This document shows, piece by piece, positions 25,972 to 35,118 of a stretch of DNA of 64,000 nucleotides (position 1 is its first letter; each line of letters begins with the position of its first letter). Both the position numbers and the translations under genes were made by a program. The DNA lies in the NCBI GenBank assembly GCA_035629075.1, contig DASPIK010000059.1, positions 6,645 to 70,644 of the forward strand, in the 5' to 3' direction. Origin of the DNA: JAEZPW01 sp035629075 (GTDB lineage Bacteria; Acidobacteriota; Terriglobia; Terriglobales; Acidobacteriaceae). The notes below the pieces were generated by a model. The model was not told the origin of the DNA. It saw only the letters and a program-made list of their open reading frames with translations, and searched no databases.

Positions 25972-27420
25972 TCAGGCCACGCCGACTCGTTCCCGCGTCT
26001 TCATGGCAGGTAGTTGCACGGTAAACGTTGTCCCCTTGCCGGGCTCACTCGTGAAAGATATGTTTCCACCTTCCGCAAGAACTATCTTCTGCGCGGTGGA
26101 AAGTCCCAACCCCGTGCCGGTAGTCTTCGTCGTGTAGTAAGGCAAGAAGATTTTCTTCTGTGTCTCAGGTGGAATCCCCAGCCCGGTATCACGCACACGC
26201 GCAATCACGCTCCCGTCCCGTTCTTCGGATTCCACGAACAGATTGCCACCTTCCGGCATAGCCTGAATGGCATTGATAATGAGGTTGGCGAAGACGCGGC
26301 GCAAATCCGCAGGATTGCCCCATACAGGAGCGGTCTGTTCGAGGCGCATGTGCACCTGGATGCCCTTATTCGAGCGCCACATCGGTTCCGCCAGATCCAG
26401 TGCTTCCCGCAGCATCTGTGGGACGTCTACTGGCACAAGTTCTCCCGTCCCGCCCTTTACGTACTCCCGCACCCGCTTGATGATCTCGGCGCCTGTGCGT
26501 GCCGCACGATCAATCATGAGCAGGTACTTGCTACGTTGATCAGTAGTTTGCTCGGGACTGATCTGCATAAGTGCAGACGCTTGCGTTATGGTGTTCAGCA
26601 CGTTGTTGAAATCGTGGGCGAGTCCGGATGCCATCTGCCCAATGGCAAGGTGACGCTCGGTATCGGCTATTCTGCGCTGCAGATTTGTGAGTTCGGTAAC
26701 GTCGTGCAGCACGAGCACTGCGCCAATCAGGCGAGACGAACCCACAAGCATTGGACTGGCCGACAACATCGCATGAATGGGAGTGCGGTCTCGCGGGCTC
26801 AGATAAGTTCTGCTTTCGTTTTTGACGATCTCCCCGCGCAACGCACGGGCCACACCCAACTCAGCGAGGGGGAGGGGCACGTCGTCTCGTGTCACGTGTA
26901 GCAGTTCGGCGATGTCGGCATAGTGCGCCCCAATGAGTTCCGACCGCGTGCGGTTACATAAAGCCTCCGCGGCCCGGTTTACCTCCGCCACATGACCATT
27001 GGCGTCAAAGACGAACACAACCTCGGTCATGCTGTCGAGGAGAGTCGACAGCTCGAGGGACTGCTCACGGACGACACGCTTATGCTTCCGGCGCGATTCC
27101 ATCAGGAAGATGATGGCGCCCCCTACCGCGGGGAACATAGCCAGCTCCGCGATTTTGTGAATGCGCTCGTTCGCGCGCAAATGTATGTCGAGCAACAACA
27201 GGGGGGCTATCGTACACAGAGCCAAGGTCAGTATTGCGGGACGGGCTCCCGCATAGCGTTCAACCAAAGCCACACCGATCAACAGAAGCAGTGGAACGAA
27301 TCCGACAACGGGAGTGAGGAAGACAATGATGCCGAGCGCCACCGCTGTAACAGCCAGCGCGATGGTGTATCTCAGGAAGAGACGCGGTGTGCCTTCAACC
27401 GTCAATGCAACCCCGGTCAC
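25972..27420 (-). CDS. Membrane PAS sensor histidine kinase
   Basis: A 482-residue kinase. Four N-terminal membrane helices (about residues 15-107) are followed by a PAS domain (about 125-240, STLLDSMTEVVFVFDANG). Next is a phosphoacceptor helix with His269 in GLAHDFNNVLNTI, the HisKA type common in PAS hybrid kinases. The C-terminal ATPase domain has NLIINAIQAM (N box), DTGLGIPPE (G1) and GTGLGLST (G2). No response regulator gene adjoins it, so it is an orphan kinase. The stop at 25972 directly abuts the convergent glycosyltransferase stop. The signal it senses is unknown. Confidence 0.9.
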   Translation of the reverse strand: MTGVALTVEGTPRLFLRYTIALAVTAVALGIIVFLTPVVGFVPLLLLIGVALVERYAGARPAILTLALCTIAPLLLLDIHLRANERIHKIAELAMFPAVGGAIIFLMESRRKHKRVVREQSLELSTLLDSMTEVVFVFDANGHVAEVNRAAEALCNRTRSELIGAHYADIAELLHVTRDDVPLPLAELGVARALRGEIVKNESRTYLSPRDRTPIHAMLSASPMLVGSSRLIGAVLVLHDVTELTNLQRRIADTERHLAIGQMASGLAHDFNNVLNTITQASALMQISPEQTTDQRSKYLLMIDRAARTGAEIIKRVREYVKGGTGELVPVDVPQMLREALDLAEPMWRSNKGIQVHMRLEQTAPVWGNPADLRRVFANLIINAIQAMPEGGNLFVESEERDGSVIARVRDTGLGIPPETQKKIFLPYYTTKTTGTGLGLSTAQKIVLAEGGNISFTSEPGKGTTFTVQLPAMKTRERVGVA

Positions 27421-27591
27421 TTAGATGAAAATTCCGAGTACATGGATACCTCAGTGTTGGGCCAGCATTCCTCCGGGCAGCCGATTACGCCAGACACACG
27501 CAAAAGCGGCCAAAGTAATCACCTATAGGCAGAAAACCGTTGCACCCGCAGCAAGCTAAAGGTAGCATCAGCCGCGAAGTCCTTGTGTTCT

Positions 27592-28758
27592 ATGGCAATG
27601 CATCGACGTGAAGAGCGGGTTCCGATCACTCTCGCCGTGCGCGTTTTCGGCATGGATGCGAACGGGAAGCCGTTTACGTGTAATGCGACCACCCTAGACC
27701 TGACGCGTACCGGAGCGCGCCTGGGCGGACTCCCTTGCCTGCTGAAGCAGGGCGAGATCATAGGCATCCAGCACGGTGCTTACAAGGCGCGTTTTCGGGT
27801 CGCCTGGGTGGGCAACGCGGGCGGTCCTCAAAACGGTCAGGCAGGTGTCTGCTGCATCGAGGCCGGCCGTTATATATGGGACCTACCCATTGCCAGTTTT
27901 ACGACCGCTCGAGCGAAGGGAAACCTGCCCGCGAGCGCGGTGGCCAGTCCCCCTGCCCAGGAAAGTCGTGAACGGCGCGTTGCGAGCCGGTTCAAGTGCT
28001 CTGGTGGAGCACATATCATTCACCAGCAAACGAATGCGAGCACATGGGGCACGGTATCGGATATCAGCAGCACGGGATGTTACATCGACACCGCAACTCC
28101 GCTGCCGCTGGGTGCCAAGGCTGATCTTGTGCTCACTATTGCCGGGGTCGAGATGCGCTCTCCGGCGCAGGTGCGAGTCTGTCATCCATCGATCGGCATG
28201 GGGCTGTCGTTTTTGCAACTGACTCCCGACGATCGCACCCGCCTCGATCAGATACTTTCGAAGCTGTCGGTGCCCGCAGCCGCCGATCCAACTACATCCG
28301 TGCTACAAAAAATTCCAGTTGCGCCAGCAGCTATGTCCGGAAGGGCCGCCGATCTGGCTTCGAGCATCAGCAAGGTCTCTGCCGAACTGCGACGGATGGA
28401 AGCACTCATCGGATCTCTGGCTGGCGAACTTGATCCCCGTGTCGTGCGCGAATTCGCGGTGACGGTGGACCACGCGCGCCAAACCGCTTGGGCCGTCCAG
28501 CAGTTTCTTGAAACAGGCGAGTCTCACCGGGACATATACAACCTGCTTGCTGAACTGGAGGCGAGGCGGATCAAAGCTTCCACCAACCTTGTTCGGGAAC
28601 TCGCGCTGGATGTCGATTCGCAATCGCTGAACATCACCACCGAAGGCTTAATCGATCTCGCCAAAGCAGTTGAACAATTGCACCGCAGGCTTAGTACCGT
28701 AGTCGAACCGGGCAAGACCAGTTCTGCTGCCAGCGTCAGGAGTTTACGGGGCGATTAG
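27592..28758 (+). CDS. Protein with two PilZ-like domains and a C-terminal helical region
   Basis: About 388 residues. The first PilZ-like domain has RREERVPI and the DLTRTG turn (residues about 4-110). The second has RRVASRF and DISSTGCYID (about 125-225). RxxxR and DxSxxG are the c-di-GMP contacts in PilZ proteins, so this is likely a c-di-GMP effector. The rest is alpha-helical, with coiled-coil-like heptads (SSISKVSAELRRMEALIGSL). The frame begins at GTG 27583; ATG 27592 or 27598 is more likely, and none has a strong ribosome-binding site. The downstream target is unknown. Confidence 0.75.
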   Translation: MAMHRREERVPITLAVRVFGMDANGKPFTCNATTLDLTRTGARLGGLPCLLKQGEIIGIQHGAYKARFRVAWVGNAGGPQNGQAGVCCIEAGRYIWDLPIASFTTARAKGNLPASAVASPPAQESRERRVASRFKCSGGAHIIHQQTNASTWGTVSDISSTGCYIDTATPLPLGAKADLVLTIAGVEMRSPAQVRVCHPSIGMGLSFLQLTPDDRTRLDQILSKLSVPAAADPTTSVLQKIPVAPAAMSGRAADLASSISKVSAELRRMEALIGSLAGELDPRVVREFAVTVDHARQTAWAVQQFLETGESHRDIYNLLAELEARRIKASTNLVRELALDVDSQSLNITTEGLIDLAKAVEQLHRRLSTVVEPGKTSSAASVRSLRGD

Positions 28759-28930
28759 CTTACAGTTCCCCCGGTTCAACGGCATGGGTCGTCCTCAGTA
28801 TCCCGTGCTGCTCTTCGACGCGAATCCGACAGCCCTGCAGCCACATTGCGTCTGACATTTTCTCCTCTGCTATCTTCCTCGGAACTTGGACGTCCCTAAA
28901 TCCGTACTGCACGGTAGGGGTGCTGTGGCT

Positions 28931-30178
28931 ATGAGGATGGCCATCGACATTTTTGCCCAGATCTTCCGCACGCTGTGGGCGCACAAGCTCCGGTCTTTCC
29001 TCACGATGTTCGGTATCGCCTGGGGAGTCGGATCTTTGCTGCTGCTCGTCGGCTTGGGTGAAGGGTTTCGTTCCGGGAACAAACGAGAGATGGCCGAGTT
29101 CGGGCAGGACATCATGTTCATCTTCCCTGGGCGGGCGCCGGTCATACAAGGCAGCATGACTTCGGCCCGCACCTACATGCTTACATACAAGGACTACGCG
29201 GACATTCGCAAGGAAGCCACGCATGTCCGGAATGCCTCACCGGTACTCATGCGGAATGACGTGCGCGCCGTGAGCGAGTTCGCCAGTGCCAACGGCCAGA
29301 TTACCGGCGTCGAACCACAGTTCAACCAGATTCGATACCTGCCGCTCAAGCAGGGTCGCTGGCTAAACGCTCAGGACGAATCGCAGAAGCGGAACGTGAT
29401 CGTTCTGGGTGACGAGATGACCAGGAATCTGTTTCCGGGCCGTCCCGCCGTAGGCGCATCGATTCTGCTCAACGGCGTGCATTTTCAAGTGATCGGGACA
29501 GTTCAACGCGTTGGACGTGGCGACAACAATTCTACTAATATGCGCGCCTACATTCCCTATCAGGTGATGAGCGCGTATTTTCCGCTGACCGGTGAGAACG
29601 AACAGAACGCCATCTCCTTTATTAACTATCAGCCGCGCGTAACCGATGAGCATCTCATTGCGGCCGAAGAGGTGCGCAAAATCATTGCCCGCAATCACAA
29701 TTTCGACTACCGCGATGAAGACGCTTTCGAGATCTGGGACACTATTAAGCAATCGAAGATGATCGGCACCATTTTCGACGCCATGAACATGTTCCTCGGC
29801 AGCGTCGGACTGGTGACCCTTGCGCTGGGAGCTATCGGAGTGATCAACATCATGCTGGTGGCGGTCAGCGAGCGAACAAAAGAGATCGGGTTGCGTAAGG
29901 CTTTGGGCGCAACGAATCGCAGCATCCTTTTTCAATTCTTCCTTGAAGGTGTGATCCTGACGTTCGTAAGTGGCCTCATCGGTATGGCGTTCGCAGGTGG
30001 TCTCATGGCCCTCCTGGGCAGCGTGGAAGGACCACAGGGATTCGACCCGCCACGCCTCGTACCCACAACAGCGATCCTGGCGATTGGCAGCTTAACTCTC
30101 GCGGGTGTGGCAGCAGGCCTGTACCCAGCACGCAAAGCGGCCATGCTAGAGCCCGTAGAGGCCTTGCGGCAGGAGTAA
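28931..30178 (+). CDS. MacB/FtsX-family ABC transporter permease (first of a pair)
   Basis: A 415-residue permease. The first membrane helix follows RSFLTMFGIAWGVGS; a periplasmic domain spans residues about 45-280. The C-terminal FtsX domain has SERTKEIGLRKALGATNRSI and ends EPVEALRQE. The ATG at 28931 is preferred over an upstream in-frame start that adds 15 unrelated residues. It is separated from the second permease by 3 nt, so the two are probably translated together and may form a heterodimer. No ATPase gene lies nearby. Confidence 0.9.
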   Translation: MRMAIDIFAQIFRTLWAHKLRSFLTMFGIAWGVGSLLLLVGLGEGFRSGNKREMAEFGQDIMFIFPGRAPVIQGSMTSARTYMLTYKDYADIRKEATHVRNASPVLMRNDVRAVSEFASANGQITGVEPQFNQIRYLPLKQGRWLNAQDESQKRNVIVLGDEMTRNLFPGRPAVGASILLNGVHFQVIGTVQRVGRGDNNSTNMRAYIPYQVMSAYFPLTGENEQNAISFINYQPRVTDEHLIAAEEVRKIIARNHNFDYRDEDAFEIWDTIKQSKMIGTIFDAMNMFLGSVGLVTLALGAIGVINIMLVAVSERTKEIGLRKALGATNRSILFQFFLEGVILTFVSGLIGMAFAGGLMALLGSVEGPQGFDPPRLVPTTAILAIGSLTLAGVAAGLYPARKAAMLEPVEALRQE

Positions 30179-30181
30179 GCG

Positions 30182-31423
30182 ATGTTTCGTGACATTCTCA
30201 GTGAAGCTTATGCCGCAATGAAACACAATCGCAGGCGAACTGCCCTAACCATGCTCGGCATGGCCTGGGGGATCGCGACTGTCGTCATGCTGCTCGCTTA
30301 TGGCAACGGGTTCGGGCAGGCGGTAGCGAACATCTTCGCTAATTTCGGCACCAAGCTCATGATCGTCGTTCCGGACCGCACTTCTATGCAGGCTGGCGGA
30401 CAGAAGGCGGGTGCGCAGATCCGCTTCACCATGGACGACGTCGAGACACTCAGCACAAATCTGCCGCAGATCACGCGCATTACGCCCGAGGCCAGCAAAA
30501 AGGCTAACGTGCAGTACGAAGGGCGCGCGTTTTCGTTCAACGTAACGGGCAATAACCCCGAGGTGTACTCGATTCGGGCGCTCACAATCGCCCAGGGCCG
30601 CTTCTACGGCGCAGAAGACCAGTTGCAGCGGGCGCGGGTAGCCGTGATCGGCTCGGAGGCGAAAGAGAAGCTTTTTTCAGGCCGCAGCGCAACAGGCGAA
30701 CGCATTCGCATTGATGGTCTCAGCTTCGAAGTCGTCGGTGTTCTCAGCCCCAAGATGCAGGAAGGGGATGACGACATCAATCGGGTGGTCTACATTCCCT
30801 TCACCGCAATGAGCGACTTGAAGGACACGCACTTCCTCGATTCGATCTGGTTCAAGTACGAGACCAACGAATTCGAACGACTCGAGCAGTCGGTGCGATC
30901 TGTGCTCGCGATTCAGCACAAGTTCAGTCAGACGGACCGGCGGGCCGTCAAGATCTTCAACCTGATGGAGCAGGTCCGCCAATTCCAGATCATCACTTTG
31001 GGACTCAAAATCTTGCTCGCCGTCATCGGCACGCTCACGCTCGGAATCGGAGGAGTGGGGCTGATGAACATCATGCTTGTGTCGGTGACGCAACGTACCC
31101 GTGAAATTGGCGTTGAAAAAGCATTAGGCGCACGCAGGCGCGACATCTTGTACCAGTTTTTGGCCGAGGCCCTGACCATCACCTTCATCGGTGGACTACT
31201 CGGGATCATTTTGGCCTACGCCGTTTCGCTTTCAGTTGGTCGGCTGACACTCTACAGCGCATTTGCAAAGAATGCCGAAGCCGGAGACATTCGGCTGGTC
31301 ATCGACCCCACCACGGTAATCGTTTCGACCGCGATACTCGTATTCGTTGGACTGGTCAGCGGCATGCTCCCGGCAATCCGCGCTTCCCGCTTAGCGCCTA
31401 TCGAAGCACTGCGGTACGAGTAG
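30182..31423 (+). CDS. MacB/FtsX-family ABC transporter permease (second of a pair)
   Basis: A 413-residue paralogue of the preceding permease, and also similar to the one at 670-1926: both share TSMQAGGQ early in the periplasmic domain and end in PIEALRYE. The motif RTALTMLGMAWGIATVVML marks the first membrane helix. TQRTREIGVEKALGARRRDI is the FtsX coupling sequence. Its start lies 3 nt after the first permease stop (TAAGCGATG). The substrate and the ATPase partner are not identifiable here. Confidence 0.9.
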   Translation: MFRDILSEAYAAMKHNRRRTALTMLGMAWGIATVVMLLAYGNGFGQAVANIFANFGTKLMIVVPDRTSMQAGGQKAGAQIRFTMDDVETLSTNLPQITRITPEASKKANVQYEGRAFSFNVTGNNPEVYSIRALTIAQGRFYGAEDQLQRARVAVIGSEAKEKLFSGRSATGERIRIDGLSFEVVGVLSPKMQEGDDDINRVVYIPFTAMSDLKDTHFLDSIWFKYETNEFERLEQSVRSVLAIQHKFSQTDRRAVKIFNLMEQVRQFQIITLGLKILLAVIGTLTLGIGGVGLMNIMLVSVTQRTREIGVEKALGARRRDILYQFLAEALTITFIGGLLGIILAYAVSLSVGRLTLYSAFAKNAEAGDIRLVIDPTTVIVSTAILVFVGLVSGMLPAIRASRLAPIEALRYE

Positions 31424-31517
31424 AGACTCCGGGTTACCAACTGCCACAACGCTGCCCCTTCGACATCTGCGAGAAGCATCCTAGAACATAGAACTCTCGT
31501 GTTGATCGGAGGCTTCT

Positions 31518-32711
31518 ATGAAGGCCGGGGCAATAACAGGTGTCATCCTCCGCGGCTTTTTCGCGGTGATCCTTTTGTGCGGCCCGACATTCGCACAGTC
31601 TCAGCACCCCTCGTCTTGGAACAAAGTCACTGAAATCAAAGACGCCACTGGCAGCACCGTCCCAACGCGAATTGTTGAGTCCCAGAGGGAGGTCAACGGA
31701 CGCACTATCGAGACCCGTACCGTCGAGAGGCTCAGCATTAACGGCGGCTACGCACCTTCAGAGCAAACCGAGACCGAAACCGTGGCAGTCGACCCGAACA
31801 CGGTCCGCGTGATCCAGCGCCAGTACGGCAGGAATGCGGACGGCTCGCGAACACTCATCGGAGTGACGGAGGAGGAGCGGCGAGCCTCCTCCGATGGAGG
31901 CCAAAGTATTACCCGTACGCGTTCCTCTTCTGACGTTAACGGACGTCTTTCCATAACGGCGCGCGAAGTGGAGCAAACCGTTAACACTGGCGACACGCAG
32001 CAGACGACCACAACACTTCAGACGCCGGACATCAACGCTGGATTCGCGACATCGCGGAAAACCGTAATGGTGGAACAGAAGCGGGCGGACGGCACGACCA
32101 GTGCTCGCACCCAAGTTCTCGCGCCCGACGCGAACGGAGCCTGGCAGACGAACGAAGTGCGCGAACGCACGATGCGGGAACGGGGCGCTGAGACCGAGCA
32201 AGAAGAGCGCATTGTGCGTCCCGACCTCAACGGCAATCTTTTCGTGACAGATCGTTCCGTCAAACGCGAATGGAAGTCGGCGGATGGCACCACGCACGAG
32301 CAAGTGCAGACCTACTCAAACCTGGTTCCTGGGGTTGCGGTGGACGGCAAGTTGCGACCGCTGCAGCAGATCGACACTATCAGTCGAAAGAATCCCGGCG
32401 GTGAGCAGGCAACAGAGCGACTCGTTCGCGAGATCAGGCCTGGCTCTCCGGCAGACGGCCTGTACGTTACGGGTAGCGCCATCGAGGTTACACGCCCTGA
32501 CGCACAAGGGCGCACACAGACGAGCCGAACGGTTCACACGGTAAGCCCGAGCGGGGGGACTGTCGGAGTGATCTCTTTCGACTCCGAGAAAACGACATCC
32601 TCGCCCGGAGCGGTCACGGTCGACTTCAACGGCGCCCCTGAGGACAAGAAGCCGACGAGTACGAAAGCGAAACCCATCGGCTCAGGTAATGAGTCAAACG
32701 CGCCACGGTAA
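31518..32711 (+). CDS. Secreted repeat-rich protein of unknown function
   Basis: A 397-residue exported protein with a signal peptide (about 1-26, ending FAQ) and ATG 31518 after GGAGG. The mature part is a run of loosely repeated units of about 45-55 residues, rich in Thr, Arg, Glu and Gln. Recurring pieces include RIVESQREVNGRTIETRT, ITRTRSSSDVNGRL, TQVLAPDANGAW and ERIVRPDLNGNLF, which alternate short charged strands with DxNG turns. This suggests an elongated beta-strand surface or periplasmic protein. It follows the permease pair by 94 nt, so may belong with them. No family recognised. Confidence 0.7.
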   Translation: MKAGAITGVILRGFFAVILLCGPTFAQSQHPSSWNKVTEIKDATGSTVPTRIVESQREVNGRTIETRTVERLSINGGYAPSEQTETETVAVDPNTVRVIQRQYGRNADGSRTLIGVTEEERRASSDGGQSITRTRSSSDVNGRLSITAREVEQTVNTGDTQQTTTTLQTPDINAGFATSRKTVMVEQKRADGTTSARTQVLAPDANGAWQTNEVRERTMRERGAETEQEERIVRPDLNGNLFVTDRSVKREWKSADGTTHEQVQTYSNLVPGVAVDGKLRPLQQIDTISRKNPGGEQATERLVREIRPGSPADGLYVTGSAIEVTRPDAQGRTQTSRTVHTVSPSGGTVGVISFDSEKTTSSPGAVTVDFNGAPEDKKPTSTKAKPIGSGNESNAPR

Positions 32712-32793
32712 AACGGTTTCCATCTTGCTCCCGCGACCTAGCACCCAGTACGGATGCTGCCGGCGCTGTCGCTTCTGACCATTAAAACAATCG

Positions 32794-32822
32794 TTGCATT
32801 ATTATTCGTCGTTTCGTATAAA
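32794..32822 (+). promoter_or_regulatory. Sigma-70-like promoter of the arginine operon
   Basis: TTGCAT (32794-32799) and TATAAA (32817-32822) are separated by exactly 17 nt. Transcription would begin around 32829, leaving a leader of about 30 nt before the argR ATG at 32859, with its GGAGA at 32846-32850. It is the best-formed promoter I found in the window. Confidence 0.7.
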
Positions 32823-32828
32823 GATGCA
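32795..32828 (+). promoter_or_regulatory. Two tandem ARG-box-like palindromes (ArgR operator)
   Basis: Box 1 is TGCATTATTATTCG (32795-32808) and box 2 is CGTATAAAGATGCA (32815-32828). Against the ArgR consensus TGAAT-4 A/T-ATTCA, box 1 matches 8 and box 2 matches 7 of 10 defined positions. Their centres are 20 bp apart, close to the 20-21 bp spacing of paired ARG boxes in enterobacteria. They overlap the -35 and -10 elements, which would let ArgR block polymerase when arginine is plentiful. Prediction only. Confidence 0.55.
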
Positions 32829-32858
32829 TACGGCACCCGCGAAACGGAGAATAACGTC

Positions 32859-33302
32859 ATGTCCAAGTTGTCCAGGCACGCTGCGATACGCAATATCGTT
32901 GCTGGGCACAAGGTCTCGAACCAGGATGAACTGCGGCGATTGCTCTACAAAACGGGCCATCGCGTTACGCAGGCCACCTTGTCTCGCGATCTGCACGAAC
33001 TGGAACTCGTTAAGACTGCCGAAGGATATGCGCTGCCCCAGCAGGAAGCGGGGAGTGACCCCCTCCTGCCTTCCGTAGAACGCCTAATTCACCATTTCGT
33101 ATACGAAGTGAAAATCGCGCAGAACATCGTTGTCGTCAGGACGAGTGCTGGCAGCGCGCAACCCGTTGCCGCTGCCATTGATGCCGAGGAATGGCCAGAG
33201 GTAGTCGGAACTGTCGGCGGTGACGACACTATCTTTATTGTTGCCCCTGATAATACCCAGGCCGAACGTCTCGCGCGGCGAATCAAGGGGCTGCGCGGAT
33301 GA
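32859..33302 (+). CDS. argR: Arginine repressor ArgR
   Basis: A 147-residue ArgR. The N-terminal winged helix (residues 1-70) contains NQDELRRLLYKTGHRVTQATLSRDL in part (RVTQATLSRDLHELELVK is the recognition region). The C-terminal oligomerisation domain has GSAQPVAAAIDAEEWPEVVGT and GDDTIFIVA, which bind L-arginine. ATG 32859 is chosen over the longer frame because GGAGA lies 8 nt upstream and the helix starts there. It is the first gene of the operon and overlaps argC by 4 nt. It probably represses its own operon through the ARG-box pair just upstream. Confidence 0.92.
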   Translation: MSKLSRHAAIRNIVAGHKVSNQDELRRLLYKTGHRVTQATLSRDLHELELVKTAEGYALPQQEAGSDPLLPSVERLIHHFVYEVKIAQNIVVVRTSAGSAQPVAAAIDAEEWPEVVGTVGGDDTIFIVAPDNTQAERLARRIKGLRG

Positions 33303-34345
33303 CGGGTGCAAAGATTCAGCCTGCTGTCATTGGAGCGACAGGTTACGCGGGTTTTGAACTCACTCGACTGCTTCTGTCGCACCCGAGAGTGAAAACCCCG
33401 ATGCTGCTCAGCCGCGAGCAGCGTACGGATGCCTCACTCGCTGCCATGTATCCGCAGATAGCTTCGGAGGACCGCGGAGACCTGCCTTTTGAGCCGATCT
33501 CGTTGGAATCGATGCAGGCGAAGGGCGTCGACGTGGTGTTCTGTGCCACACCGCATGAGTTCTCGCGTGAGTGGATACCTGAGGCGATTGATCGTGGTCT
33601 TCGGGTCGTTGATCTGAGCGGTGCCTGGCGGCTGAAGAATCACGACAATCGCGCTGTATACAAATTCGGCGACGGCGACGGCCGGGCTGCGAAACTGGAT
33701 GGAAGCGCTGTTTACGGCATTCCCGAACTGCACGGGCGCAGCATCGGAACAGCACAACTGGTTGCGAATGCCGGATGCTATGCGACTTCAGTGATTCTGG
33801 CACTCACCCCGTGGGTGCGCGCCGGGCTGATCGATGTCGAGCACGGGATTATCTGCGACTCCAAGTCGGGCGTATCCGGAGCTGGAAAGCAACCGACACC
33901 AACAACACACTTCGTTGAAGTGGCGAATAACCTTTCGGCTTACTCAGTTTTCGGACACCGGCATACAGGAGAAATCGTTGAGCAGCTTGGCGTGTCGGCA
34001 TCGAGCCTGCAGTTCACGCCGCACCTGCTGCCGATTCCTCGCGGCATTCTTTCCACGATCTACGTGCGTGTAAATCAAGGCGTCACTGCCGAGGACCTGC
34101 AAACATCGTTGAAGTCGTTTTACTCCGGACAGCCGTTTGTGCGGGTTCTGGGCAACGGACGCCTGCCACAGATCAAGTTTTCGCTATATACGAACTACTG
34201 CGATATCGGTTTTTCGTTATCACCGGACGGGTGCCGTGCCGTGCTTGTCTCTTGTCTTGACAACCTGGTCAAAGGCGCAGCGGGGCAAGCGTTGCAGAAC
34301 ATGAACGTGATGTTTGGCTATGACCAGCGGGAGGGACTGCAATGA
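33299..34345 (+). CDS. argC: N-acetyl-gamma-glutamyl-phosphate reductase ArgC
   Basis: A 348-residue enzyme. The Rossmann motif IGATGYAGFELTRLL begins at residue 11, and the catalytic cysteine is Cys160 in VANAGCYATS. The histidine-containing FGHRHTGEI (about 220) completes the active site. It reduces N-acetylglutamyl phosphate to the semialdehyde with NADPH, the third step of arginine synthesis. It overlaps argR by 4 nt and argB by 4 nt, implying coupled translation. Confidence 0.95.
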   Translation: MTGAKIQPAVIGATGYAGFELTRLLLSHPRVKTPMLLSREQRTDASLAAMYPQIASEDRGDLPFEPISLESMQAKGVDVVFCATPHEFSREWIPEAIDRGLRVVDLSGAWRLKNHDNRAVYKFGDGDGRAAKLDGSAVYGIPELHGRSIGTAQLVANAGCYATSVILALTPWVRAGLIDVEHGIICDSKSGVSGAGKQPTPTTHFVEVANNLSAYSVFGHRHTGEIVEQLGVSASSLQFTPHLLPIPRGILSTIYVRVNQGVTAEDLQTSLKSFYSGQPFVRVLGNGRLPQIKFSLYTNYCDIGFSLSPDGCRAVLVSCLDNLVKGAAGQALQNMNVMFGYDQREGLQ

Positions 34346-35118
34346 GGGTGGTCGTAAAAATTGGCGGCGCGGCTCTCGAGAGCAAAGAAGTCGTGAAGAC
34401 CTTTGCCCAGTCTATAGCTCGCCTAACCCGGCAGGGGCACCAGGTCGTGGTGGTACACGGAGGCGGGGTGGCCCTGAGCCGCACACTGAGCGAGTTAGGG
34501 CGTGAGACCAAGTTCGTGAACGGCCTGCGCGTGACAGATTCGGCCACGCGCGATGTCGCCCTGATGGTTCTTGCCGGCCAGTTGAACAAAATGCTTGTTG
34601 CTGCGCTGACGGCGAGTGGCCAACCAGCCATCGGCTTGTGCGGCGGCGACCTTGGTCTGTTCCGGGCGGCGAAAAAGAACGCTGACCTTGGCTATGTGGG
34701 AGAAATCTGCCGCGTCGAGCCTGAATGGATCGAGCGCATGTGGTCGCACGGGGCCGTGCCCGTGGTATCGAGTCTGGCGCTAGGCGTTGATGGTGAGTAT
34801 TACAACGTCAACGCGGACCAGATGGCCTCTGCCTGCGCAATCGCCTGCAAAGCCAATGTACTGATTTTCCTGACCGACGTTCCCGGCGTGAAGGGGAGCG
34901 ATGGCGATGTGATTCGTTATCTGGATATCACCGAGATCCCGTCAATGATCAGTTCCGCGGTGATCAGTGGTGGCATGCTTCCCAAGCTTGAGGCGTGCAC
35001 TCGCGCCCTGGAGCGCGGAGTCCCTCGCGTGCGAATCATGCCCGCCGCGCAGGTGGAAGTCCTGCCAGGTTTCTTTACCCACTACATTCAATACGGCACC
35101 GAGGTTGTCCGACAGTGA
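34342..35118 (+). CDS. argB: Acetylglutamate kinase ArgB (arginine-insensitive length class)
   Basis: A 258-residue amino-acid kinase, with VVKIGGAALES at the N-terminus, VVVHGGGVALS (about 36) and NADQMASACAIACKA (about 157). It phosphorylates N-acetylglutamate. The length equals the E. coli-type dimeric enzyme. The N-terminal helix of about 25 residues that builds arginine-sensitive hexamers is absent: the protein begins directly with the first strand. Feedback inhibition at this step is therefore unlikely. It overlaps argC and argD by 4 nt each. Confidence 0.95.
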   Translation: MRVVVKIGGAALESKEVVKTFAQSIARLTRQGHQVVVVHGGGVALSRTLSELGRETKFVNGLRVTDSATRDVALMVLAGQLNKMLVAALTASGQPAIGLCGGDLGLFRAAKKNADLGYVGEICRVEPEWIERMWSHGAVPVVSSLALGVDGEYYNVNADQMASACAIACKANVLIFLTDVPGVKGSDGDVIRYLDITEIPSMISSAVISGGMLPKLEACTRALERGVPRVRIMPAAQVEVLPGFFTHYIQYGTEVVRQ

